Shown here one piece after another: positions 45,156-53,267 of a DNA stretch of 64,000 nucleotides. Positions within the stretch are counted from its first letter, which is position 1, and every line of letters begins with the position of its first letter. The DNA comes from Saccharicrinis sp963665705. GTDB lineage: Bacteria; Bacteroidota; Bacteroidia; Bacteroidales; Marinilabiliaceae. A program made the position numbers and the translations under genes. The stretch spans positions 1,054,001 through 1,118,000 of the forward strand of contig OY762448.1 in NCBI GenBank assembly GCA_963665705.1, written 5' to 3'. The notes beneath the pieces are model-generated. The model was not told where the DNA came from. It did not search any database and saw only the letters and a program-made list of their open reading frames with translations.

Positions 45156-46400
45156 ATGGTTTCAAAACTATTCATTGAAAATGTTAAGATTGCTTTTGGA
45201 GCGATAAAATCCAATAAACTAAGAACCATCTTAACTATTTTAATTATTGTAATTGGAATTACTGCTTTAGTTGGAATAATAACTGCAGTAAAATCTATAG
45301 AAACCGCTATATCCAGTAATTTTACAAGCATGGGAGCTAATACCTTTACTATTGAAAGTAGAGGATCTAATATTGTTATTGGTAAAAAACGGCATCGAAC
45401 TAAAAATTTTGGTTATATATCATATAAAGAGGCTACGGAGTTTAAAGAGCTATATCAATTTCCTGCTGTTGTAACCATTTCTTATGTAGCATCAGGCACA
45501 GCCACTGTAAAGCATGAATCTAATAAGTCAAATCCTAATGTTCAGGTTATTGGTATTGATGAGAATTTTATTTCAACTTCTGGCCATAAAATTCAAAATG
45601 GGAGAGGATTTTTAAAACAAGATATTGAAAATGGCAGAAATGTAGCTGTCATAGGTTCTGCTCTTTATAAAAAAATATTTCCTAATAGATTGAATGCTGT
45701 TGATAAGGTGATATCATTAGCTTCAGGAAGATATAAAGTGATTGGTGTGTTGGAAGAAAAAGGTGCTGGTTTTGGAGGGCAAAGTGACAATATTATTCTG
45801 CTACCGGTAAGTAACGTAAGGCAGTATTTTAGTCGGCCAGAGATGTCTTTTAAAGTAGAAGTTAAGGCTAATAATTCTTCTCAGGTAGATGCGGCAATTA
45901 GTGAAGCAACCGGAACCTTTCGTTTAGTAAGGCGATTGAAAACAACTGATGAAGATAATTTTAATATCACAAAAAGTGATAATTTATCCCGAATGCTTAT
46001 TGAAAATCTATCTAATGTAACCATTATTGCAAATATTATAGGTTTTATTACGCTGTTTGGAGCCGCTATTGGTTTAATGAATATAATGCTGGTAGCTGTT
46101 ACAGAAAGAACACGAGAAATTGGAATTAGAAAAGCCATTGGAGCCAATAAAAAAGCTATTAGAAACCAATTTTTAATGGAGTCGGTAACAATAGGTGTAT
46201 TAGGAGGTATAGGTGGTGTATTATTAGGCATATTTGTAGGAAATATTTTATCGTTAGTTTTAAATTCCGGTTTTGTGGTTCCGTGGGGGTGGATTATGAT
46301 TAGTATTGTTCTTTGTTTGTTGGTGGGATTGTTTTCAGGATTAATGCCTGCTATTAAAGCATCAAAGTTGGAGCCTATAGAATCATTAAGATATGAATAA
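45156..46400 (+). CDS. MacB/FtsX-type ABC transporter permease
   Basis: Permease of 414 residues in which one N-terminal helix (about 21-45, LRTILTILIIVIGITAL) is followed by a periplasmic MacB_PCD domain (about 46-270) and three C-terminal helices of the FtsX domain (about 285-310, 335-360, 370-400) with ERTREIGIRKAIGANKKAI. Such permeases couple cytoplasmic ATPases to lipoprotein, peptide or cell-wall hydrolase control. The ATPase gene is not adjacent. Followed 18 bp later by a glucosaminidase gene. Confidence 0.9.
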   Translation: MVSKLFIENVKIAFGAIKSNKLRTILTILIIVIGITALVGIITAVKSIETAISSNFTSMGANTFTIESRGSNIVIGKKRHRTKNFGYISYKEATEFKELYQFPAVVTISYVASGTATVKHESNKSNPNVQVIGIDENFISTSGHKIQNGRGFLKQDIENGRNVAVIGSALYKKIFPNRLNAVDKVISLASGRYKVIGVLEEKGAGFGGQSDNIILLPVSNVRQYFSRPEMSFKVEVKANNSSQVDAAISEATGTFRLVRRLKTTDEDNFNITKSDNLSRMLIENLSNVTIIANIIGFITLFGAAIGLMNIMLVAVTERTREIGIRKAIGANKKAIRNQFLMESVTIGVLGGIGGVLLGIFVGNILSLVLNSGFVVPWGWIMISIVLCLLVGLFSGLMPAIKASKLEPIESLRYE

Positions 46401-46418
46401 TCTTTAATTCAAAAATAA

Positions 46419-47294
46419 ATGCAGAGTGAGTTAAAAAAAGTACTTTCCAGACAAAAGTACATCCCGTTAGTGGGAATTTTAGTTGCAGTGTTGGTTTTGT
46501 TTTTTATCAATCGCAACTTTAAAAAGCAGGCAGCAGGAGAAAATGTTGTTGTTTGTGCTTGCCATTCAGTAGATTCAATTGTAGAAATCGAAACTGAAGA
46601 AGTAAGCCCGATATTATACAGTTCGATTCCTGATTTAAGAAAAGTCCATTATAAAGTTCGTACCCAAAAATTTATTAATATGATGTTACCATCTGTATTA
46701 ATGGCATGCGAAAAAATGGACAAGAAAAGAGAAAGGATTCTTAAGATTAATGCAGCAATAAACAGTAATGTAGTTACTGAAAGAGATTCCTTATATCTGC
46801 AAAGTGTAAAGGAATATTATAAAACAGATGATGTAAATGATATTATAAAGCGTCTTTATCCTCACCCTGTATCTATTATCATAGCACAGGCAGCCATTGA
46901 AAGTGGATGGGCAACCTCCCGTTTTTGCAGAGAAGCCAATAATATTTTTGGTATTTGGTCCTATAATTCTTCTGAAAAAAGAATAAAAGCAGGTCAGTCA
47001 AGAGGGGAAAATACGGTGTACTTGCGAAAGTATGATTCTATTTTTGAATCGGTGTATGACTATTTAGAAACCTTAGGCAGGGCAAATGCTTATAAACAGT
47101 TCAGAGAGGTCAGACTTTATTCTGATAATCCATACAGACTGATTTGGTATTTGAATAATTATTCAGAAAAAAGATTTGAATATGTGCAAACTTTACGCAA
47201 TATGATTGAATTTAACGACTTGCATAAATACGATCATTACAGACTAACTAAAATCAATAAGAATGATACTATTTGGAAGAAATTATTGGATTAG
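46419..47294 (+). CDS. Bax-like glucosaminidase, membrane-anchored
   Basis: 291 residues with a single N-terminal transmembrane anchor (about 15-31) and a Cys-containing linker. The glucosaminidase domain (about 145-290) has catalytic-type Glu161 in AQAAIESGWATSRFCREANNIFGIW (first 20 positions 156-175), followed by the typical YDSIFESVYDYLETLGR and ending with KRFEYVQTLRNMIE. It would cleave peptidoglycan glycan strands. The next gene starts inside its 3' end. Confidence 0.85.
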   Translation: MQSELKKVLSRQKYIPLVGILVAVLVLFFINRNFKKQAAGENVVVCACHSVDSIVEIETEEVSPILYSSIPDLRKVHYKVRTQKFINMMLPSVLMACEKMDKKRERILKINAAINSNVVTERDSLYLQSVKEYYKTDDVNDIIKRLYPHPVSIIIAQAAIESGWATSRFCREANNIFGIWSYNSSEKRIKAGQSRGENTVYLRKYDSIFESVYDYLETLGRANAYKQFREVRLYSDNPYRLIWYLNNYSEKRFEYVQTLRNMIEFNDLHKYDHYRLTKINKNDTIWKKLLD

Positions 47295-48315
47295 TCTGCT
47301 TGTATTATTGATTTCGCAAGCCTGTATATCACAAGAAAATAATGTGAGGCAAAGCACTGTTAATAAAGAGTTAAGTGCTGTGGGGTTGGTGTTTCATCGT
47401 TTTGGAGATGATAGATATCCATCTACCAATACTTCGTTGTCGATGTTTGAAAATCAATTAAGTTATTTGAAAGAAAATAGTTTTAAAACTTTTACAATAA
47501 ACGAGTTGTTTGCAAAAGAAGAATCATCTGATCATGCCATATTTTTGACTGTAGATGATGGTTTTATGTCTTTCTATAAAAATGCTTTTCCAATACTGAA
47601 GAAATATAATTGTAAAGCAACCATTTTTGTGAATACAGAAAGTGTAGGTTGGGCTGATTATATGAATTGGGAACAGATAAATGAGCTGGTGAAAGCAGGA
47701 ATGCAAATAGGTTCACACTCTCATGCACATCCTTATTTTTTAAATTTTTCTAATGAAGATCGATTAAAGCAATTTGAAAAGGATCTGGACCAATCAGAAA
47801 AGTTGTTTCGTGAAAACTTAGGTTTAGTACCAAAGGTTTATGCCTATCCATACGGAGAATTTGATAAGGATATGAAAGATATATTAAAGCAACGAGGATA
47901 TACCCTGGCTTTTGCACAAAAATCAGGTGTTTGGAATGTACATTCCAACAGGTATGCTATCCCGCGTTTCCCTGCTTCGGGTAGTTCTTTTAGTATGGAA
48001 AAATTTAAGCAACGAATCCATATGAAAGCTTTGCCTTTATCAGCGGATGAAAATAGTCCTATTCAACTAAATGGAGGCGCAAAATATCATATGGAATTCA
48101 TGTTGGATAGTATCCGGCAATACAATGGCTTAAATTGTTTTTTCAATAATCAATATAGCAGTGATTTATTTACTGTTGTTGGTAATAAAATAATAGTTGA
48201 TCTTGTGATGCCTGAAAATTCAAGAAGATCTTTGCTTACTTTTACAACAAAAAATAAAAACGGAGATTGGTTTTGGTGGAGTATATTATTTGTAAATCCT
48301 AAATATTTAAATTAA
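47263..48315 (+). CDS. Exported polysaccharide deacetylase (NodB/CE4)
   Basis: 350 residues; N-terminal hydrophobic export signal (about 9-20, WISLLVLLISQAC, possibly a lipoprotein with Cys21). The CE4 domain has Asp98-Asp99 in LTVDDGF (motif 1), His152-x3-His156 in GSHSHAH (motif 2) and YAYPYGEFD (motif 3). It would remove acetyl groups from peptidoglycan or an exopolysaccharide. The ATG lies 32 bp inside the glucosaminidase gene, so translation is coupled. A C-terminal beta-rich region (about 265-350) is not recognised. Confidence 0.88.
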   Translation: MILFGRNYWISLLVLLISQACISQENNVRQSTVNKELSAVGLVFHRFGDDRYPSTNTSLSMFENQLSYLKENSFKTFTINELFAKEESSDHAIFLTVDDGFMSFYKNAFPILKKYNCKATIFVNTESVGWADYMNWEQINELVKAGMQIGSHSHAHPYFLNFSNEDRLKQFEKDLDQSEKLFRENLGLVPKVYAYPYGEFDKDMKDILKQRGYTLAFAQKSGVWNVHSNRYAIPRFPASGSSFSMEKFKQRIHMKALPLSADENSPIQLNGGAKYHMEFMLDSIRQYNGLNCFFNNQYSSDLFTVVGNKIIVDLVMPENSRRSLLTFTTKNKNGDWFWWSILFVNPKYLN

Positions 48316-48319
48316 ACAT

Positions 48320-49603
48320 ATGAAGAAAATTCTGACGACAGTAGGAGTATTGATAGCCATCGTTTTCTTAGGAAATTTTGTTTATGGACTTCAGTCGGTA
48401 CAAAAAATTGATGACAATATAAAATTAGGAATTGAGAATGGAAAGATTCCGGTTAATATGACTTATTCTAAAATTAAAGTTAATCCTCTTTTTTCTGAGT
48501 TTACATTTTATGATTTGGATGTAAAGAGTAAAGATAACAAACACCTGTTTAGTACACAGAAGCTTACTGTTAACATGAAGTATAAAGAGGCTTTGGAGTT
48601 ATCTCAAAACGGGCATTTAGAAAAACTTACTTTTTGCAAACTGAAGTTTAATGAGGTAGATTTTTATTTTGGAGAAGAAAATTCTCTTTTTGAAGCTGAA
48701 AAATTAGGTTTCGCATTCAATGGATCATTAGATCAGTTTAGTATTGAACAGCTAAAAAGCCAATTGCCAACTGAAAAACAAGAGTTTGATTTTAATATTA
48801 GTAATGGAAAAGTTAATCAGACTTTAATGGGGAATAGTAGCTTTAATGTGTATTCGTTATACGCCAACAATAAGATTAGTTCCGGGCAGTTTCATATTAC
48901 CTTTAATCCCGAAGATCATCACATTACCTTCAGCAATGTTGCCATGTCAACAGATGAATATGCAATGAACGGAAATTGTGATTTAGAATATTCAGGTTTA
49001 AATATGGATGATTTTAAACCACACATACTTTCATTTGAATCCAATTCTCATAGTAAAGGCAAAATAGTAAAGGAGAATCCAAAGATGAAAGGATTTGTAT
49101 ATTCTATAGAATCATTTGATAACGAGATGTCAGGTGAATTCGCATTTGGTGAGAATCATTTGATAGCTGAAGAAAGTGACCCGGAGTTTGCATTGCATTT
49201 TAAAATGAAAGGATTATCATTTGAGATTCCTGACGAGCAAAAAGAAATGGTTAATACGCAATTATCGATGGTTGGATTAGATGCTGATGATTTAAAGGTG
49301 GATGAATTTCTAGTGAACTCTGAATTAAAGGATGGAAAACTGGTTGTAAATGATACAAAACTGATTTTACCGATCCTTAAAGCAAATTTATTAGCCGATT
49401 TAAATATGAATTATTTATCGATACAAGGGTCTGAAATAAATAATTTTAACCTGGTTGTTACTGATATAAAACCAGAATTGCGAAATAGTCTTAAAGGTAT
49501 TGAACAAATGGTGGGCATTCAATTTCCTATGGAAGGTGATGATATAGTTTTTGAAGTAAAAGGATCTTTAGCAAATCCACAGGTTAAAGGAATTCATTAT
49601 TAA
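48320..49603 (+). CDS. Membrane-anchored periplasmic protein of unknown function
   Basis: 427 residues with one N-terminal transmembrane helix (about 5-24, ILTTVGVLIAIVFLGNF) and a long beta-rich extracytoplasmic part reminiscent of YdgA (DUF945) or AsmA-like proteins (GIENGKIPVNMTYSKIKVNP). Family assignment is uncertain. Starts 4 bp after the deacetylase stop, so it is part of that operon; a strong terminator follows. Confidence 0.6.
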   Translation: MKKILTTVGVLIAIVFLGNFVYGLQSVQKIDDNIKLGIENGKIPVNMTYSKIKVNPLFSEFTFYDLDVKSKDNKHLFSTQKLTVNMKYKEALELSQNGHLEKLTFCKLKFNEVDFYFGEENSLFEAEKLGFAFNGSLDQFSIEQLKSQLPTEKQEFDFNISNGKVNQTLMGNSSFNVYSLYANNKISSGQFHITFNPEDHHITFSNVAMSTDEYAMNGNCDLEYSGLNMDDFKPHILSFESNSHSKGKIVKENPKMKGFVYSIESFDNEMSGEFAFGENHLIAEESDPEFALHFKMKGLSFEIPDEQKEMVNTQLSMVGLDADDLKVDEFLVNSELKDGKLVVNDTKLILPILKANLLADLNMNYLSIQGSEINNFNLVVTDIKPELRNSLKGIEQMVGIQFPMEGDDIVFEVKGSLANPQVKGIHY

Positions 49604-49653
49604 CCATCTATGATGTAATGTGATTTTCGAATAAATGTTTTTATAAAAATAAG

Positions 49654-49692
49654 AAAGGGCCTGAATCTGAATGGAATCAGGCCCTTTTTGTA
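49654..49692 (+). terminator. Terminator of the envelope cluster
   Basis: AAAGGGCCTGA/TCAGGCCCTTT (49654-49664, 49677-49687) followed by TTT. Confidence 0.9.
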
Positions 49693-49761
49693 TATTTAAT
49701 TTCTATAAAAGATACTAAAATTAAAACAAGACTAGGATTTAATTCTGGTACCTTTTGTAAT

Positions 49762-49950
49762 TTATTCAGTAAAACCTATTTTACGGTGAGTACCATCACA
49801 AAATGGTTTGTTTTTTGAAGCTCCACATCTACATAAATGAGGATTAGTATATTCTTTGGTTGTACCATCACTTTTAGTTATTGTTACAACACCTTTTACT
49901 GCATATGGACCATCTTTTAGGGCTTCAATATCTAATTTTACATTTTCCAT
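49762..49950 (-). CDS. CDGSH iron-sulfur domain protein
   Basis: Small protein of 62 residues with one CDGSH motif: Cys40, Cys42, Cys51 and His55 in LCRCGASKNKPFCDGTH, which bind a 2Fe-2S cluster. The Ser of the motif is Thr54. Likely electron transfer or redox sensing; partner unknown. Confidence 0.93.
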   Translation of the reverse strand: MENVKLDIEALKDGPYAVKGVVTITKSDGTTKEYTNPHLCRCGASKNKPFCDGTHRKIGFTE

Positions 49951-50338
49951 ATCGTTACATTTTTTAAGTTTGTTAATATTAGTAAAGTAACAAAAAATAT
50001 AATATTTTGTTTGACGATTAGTCTTAAAAAGTGAACTGTTATTATTGGGGCATAGCTGAAATATGCTATTTATAAGCGTTTTGAATCCATAGTTTTATAT
50101 CGAACTCAGTTCATTATAGTTTTCAACAGGGAAGATAATTTAAGTGCTTTTATCCTTCATGCCCTGAAAAATCTACATTATTTTGCACCAGACTTCTCTT
50201 TACAAGAAAGAAAACTGATTATTTTAATGCTATTCCCTCTAATTCGCGTATTTTTGCACTTCGTTAATAAATTTTGACTAAAGTAAAATTTGAAGAAGTG
50301 TGTTGTAAATCGCACTAGGATAATAAATAGTAGAGATC
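49951..50338. other. 388-bp intergenic region between divergent genes
   Basis: No gene. TATTTTTG at 50249-50256 is a possible -7 box for the NagB-like gene, about 83 bp before its ATG, without a clear -33 element. Nothing else recognised. Confidence 0.5.
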
Positions 50339-51259
50339 ATGACTTTAAATAAATCACAATTCACAAGATATGAAGACAGCAATAACGTGTGGTTGTCTCA
50401 AAATAGCAATCAGGAATTTAATTATAATGATTTTGGTGTAACACCTACTGTTCTTGATAGTGAAGCGGAGGTTGGAAAGGCCATGTTAAATGAGTTATTT
50501 ATAACTGCTGATGGAAAAGAAGGTGATATTAATATTGCACTTTTGGGGGGGAGAGGTGCTCAGGAATTACATCGTTTACTAGGTGAGATAGCTAAGTCAG
50601 GTGAACAGGATGAATTGCTTGGAAGATTAAATGTTTTTACTCAGGATGCATTAGCTCCTATGGGTATGGGGAATGGTTTTAGTTTTGTCAGAGATTTTGA
50701 GCGTATTTTAGGTGATGCTTTTTTCAAGAAAATAAAAAGCTTTACACCAATGCAAACTGATACTAAGGATTTAGAATCTGCACTAATAGCATATTTAACT
50801 AAGTTAGAAGATTTAGGTGGATTAGATATCTTTTTTATTGGTCATGGGCCAGAAGAAAATGAAGCATCTCACCTTGCTTATATAAAACCTTTTTCCGGTG
50901 CTCAACATCATAATGTAGCTGGAATAATACCAATATCAAGTAGTATTTTAGAGCACCATATCAGTAAGTTTAAAGCAGGAGGAAGTCTTGTAAATGGAAG
51001 TGATGAAAAGGAATGTAGATCGGCCGAGTATATTCTTACTTTAGGACCTGCAGCTATTTTACAAGCCCGAAAGATTGTTCAGTCTGTTGTAGATGCAGAT
51101 TCTGCTCCAGCTAAAGTTAAAACATATGCTAACGTTCTTAATACAAGTCTGAGTTCAAATAAAGAGGAGGCAATGCAACAATTAAATACAAACCCGGGTT
51201 TATGGATAAGGTTACATCCCAACACTAAATCTTTTGTGTTGCCTAACTTAGGATTGTAA
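50339..51259 (+). CDS. NagB-like sugar-phosphate isomerase/deaminase
   Basis: 306 residues, sequence of the 6-phosphogluconolactonase/glucosamine-6-phosphate isomerase superfamily: IALLGGRGAQELHRLL (phosphate-binding loop), NVFTQDALAPM, DIFFIGHGPEENEASHL (the usual GxGxDGHxAF-type loop altered to GHGPEENEASH), and YILTLGPAAILQARKI. It is a divergent member, so glucosamine-6-phosphate as substrate is not certain. Followed 28 bp later by the PHP phosphoesterase gene. Confidence 0.75.
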   Translation: MTLNKSQFTRYEDSNNVWLSQNSNQEFNYNDFGVTPTVLDSEAEVGKAMLNELFITADGKEGDINIALLGGRGAQELHRLLGEIAKSGEQDELLGRLNVFTQDALAPMGMGNGFSFVRDFERILGDAFFKKIKSFTPMQTDTKDLESALIAYLTKLEDLGGLDIFFIGHGPEENEASHLAYIKPFSGAQHHNVAGIIPISSSILEHHISKFKAGGSLVNGSDEKECRSAEYILTLGPAAILQARKIVQSVVDADSAPAKVKTYANVLNTSLSSNKEEAMQQLNTNPGLWIRLHPNTKSFVLPNLGL

Positions 51260-51287
51260 TGTAGAAATTGCATTATTAGGAGATATC

Positions 51288-52148
51288 ATGATAGATTTAC
51301 ATACACATACATCAATTTCTGATGGAACATTAACTCCGAAGGAGATTATACATCAGGCGAAAGAAACCGGACTTTCAGCTGTTGCCATAACAGATCACGA
51401 CACGATTGCCGGATTAGAGGAGGCTCAGCTTGAAGCTGACAAGCTGGGGGTTAATTTTATTAATGGGATTGAATTTAGTACGGCATTTGGTAAAAATCGC
51501 CTGCTACATATACTCGGTATTGGAATAGACCCTCATCGTGAAGGCTTTTTGCATATATATACTAACTTTAGAAAAAAGAGATCTGATAGACTTTCTGTAG
51601 TTTTTGAGAAATTGCGTTCTATGGGCGTAGATATTGATCGAGAAGCTACAAAACCATTTGTTTCTGGTGGATTTATGGATAGACAGGCTATTGCTAAGTG
51701 TCTTGTTGCCAAAGGTTATACTACAAATGTGAGAGATTCATGGATAAATTTTTTGGATAAGGTTGGTTATATCGACGGGGAGCTTATCAAACCAGAAGAC
51801 GCATTTCGTGCTATTCATGCTGCCGGGGGTAAGGCGTTTTTGGCTCATTATCATTTAAATATTGGTTTAAAAGGATATTCTGAAGAAGAGGCCCGTACCT
51901 ATCTTAAAAAACTTAAAGAATTGGGTTTGGATGGAATGGAGTGTTATTATCCTTCTTTCACTGAAGCAGACAAAATTCGTTGTGCTGAGTATGTTAAAGA
52001 ATTTGATTTTATTAAGTCGGGAGGGTCTGATTTTCATGGCGCAAACAGGGCTCATGTTAAACTAGGAGTTGGTGAAGGTGATTTAAATATTCCTGATGAA
52101 TTGCTGGAAAATATTATTCCTGAAATGCTTGTGCAACTTAATAAGTAA
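51288..52148 (+). CDS. PHP-domain phosphoesterase (YciV/RnAm-type)
   Basis: Metal-dependent phosphoesterase of 286 residues. PHP motifs: DLHTHTSISDGTL with His5, His7 and Asp12, then AITDHDTIAG, GIEFSTAFG, LAHYHLN, and GGSDFHGA at the C-terminal end. The type enzyme hydrolyses 3',5'-nucleoside bisphosphates and trims short RNA 5' ends. Probably in an operon with the NagB-like gene. Confidence 0.9.
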   Translation: MIDLHTHTSISDGTLTPKEIIHQAKETGLSAVAITDHDTIAGLEEAQLEADKLGVNFINGIEFSTAFGKNRLLHILGIGIDPHREGFLHIYTNFRKKRSDRLSVVFEKLRSMGVDIDREATKPFVSGGFMDRQAIAKCLVAKGYTTNVRDSWINFLDKVGYIDGELIKPEDAFRAIHAAGGKAFLAHYHLNIGLKGYSEEEARTYLKKLKELGLDGMECYYPSFTEADKIRCAEYVKEFDFIKSGGSDFHGANRAHVKLGVGEGDLNIPDELLENIIPEMLVQLNK

Positions 52149-52259
52149 CTTGAATCAGCGCTCAGAAGAAATTATTAAATTATTGTTTTGTTCAGATGTT
52201 TTCTAATGAGCTTAAAACAAGATAGTTCTTGCCTAGTTTAAGAGATATGAAATATATAT

Positions 52260-52295
52260 GCAAAGTAAACACTTCAAATAAGGTGTTTACTTTGC
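52260..52295. terminator. Perfect 13-bp hairpin, terminator-like
   Basis: GCAAAGTAAACAC (52260-52272) pairs perfectly with 52283-52295, 10-nt loop. It lies between two convergent genes but has no T run; on the minus strand AT-rich sequence follows. Confidence 0.6.
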
Positions 52296-52310
52296 AATAA
52301 AAGATATTGT

Positions 52311-52517
52311 TTAGTTTACTTCTTGTATAACTGCATCAAACGTCTCTTTTTGAGTAATATTAGTAAGCTCTTTGCCACCAAGGCCATCTAAACTTCCTTC
52401 TATTTCATCACCAACGTTCACTACAGAACAACCAACAAGTTCGAAAACAGATACGATAGTATCAGTTTTAACTTCGTAAAAACCATCTAAACGAGTTTTT
52501 GTAACTACACCTTTCAT
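52311..52517 (-). CDS. Small conserved-looking protein of unknown function
   Basis: 68 residues, beta-rich (MKGVVTKTRLDGFYEVKTD, VGDEIEGSLDGLGGKEL), like a small barrel or SH3-like fold. Codon use and a proper ATG support a real gene. No family recognised. Confidence 0.6.
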   Translation of the reverse strand: MKGVVTKTRLDGFYEVKTDTIVSVFELVGCSVVNVGDEIEGSLDGLGGKELTNITQKETFDAVIQEVN

Positions 52518-53267
52518 AATGTATTAATTTAGTAAAATAAGATTTTTAGTATAATGATATTAGAATTAATATCATTTATATTGGGGTGGTATTTTGAAGG
52601 ACTAAAGATATGGAAAATGTAATGAAATATATCACTGTGGCTATTTAAAATTTATATAGATCTATTCAAAAACATCGAATAACAACCTTAGTTGATTCAA
52701 TACCAGATACAAATAAAATTCAATTATAAATTGTTTTAAATCCAAATCCAAATCCAAATCCAAATCCAAATTCTCTTATTACATTAGGGGTTATTTGATT
52801 TCTCTATTTGATTTTTATTTTTTTTAACAATGTGATAAAAGTCTTTCTTTCTTCTTTCAACGATTAAAAAGCATTGATAAAGGTCTGTTTGCTCTTGATT
52901 AAAATCTCTGTAACACCTGTAAACGCTGAATTGTAAGGAAACATTATCTGAAATTAAGACGTATTGGATGAAAAAGATAACCACGGATTATGTATTAGCT
53001 GAATTTTATCAAATTAAAGTAATCTTTTGTTTAGGAGTGATTTTACGTTGAATACAATTATCAATGCATATTTCAGGTTCTGGTCGTAATTGATAGTATA
53101 AATACTTCGTTTATGACTTATAAGGCTCTTGAATGATTATATCTAAGGAATAATCTAACTCTATAAAATCAGATCCATTTAATTAATGAATCAATCGATT
53201 GATTGTGATAAATTATAAAAACAGCTTATAAAATTAGGCTCGTTAATGTAATTAGAAAAACATACAA
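52518..53267. other. 750-bp non-coding region before the giant adhesin gene
   Basis: No convincing gene; a 66-codon minus-strand frame (52784-52984) is doubtful. It contains the hexanucleotide repeat at 52738-52770. No complete promoter consensus was found near the adhesin ATG. Confidence 0.6.
52738..52770. repeat. Hexanucleotide microsatellite (AAATCC)5
   Basis: Five exact AAATCC units plus AAA. Such tracts can change length by slippage; it lies about 500 bp before the giant surface protein gene. Confidence 0.95.

Noticed and set aside
52784..52984. 66-codon minus-strand frame before the giant adhesin gene
   Set aside because: No recognisable family, AT-rich, composition like translated non-coding DNA; cannot be excluded as a remnant but not supported as a gene.
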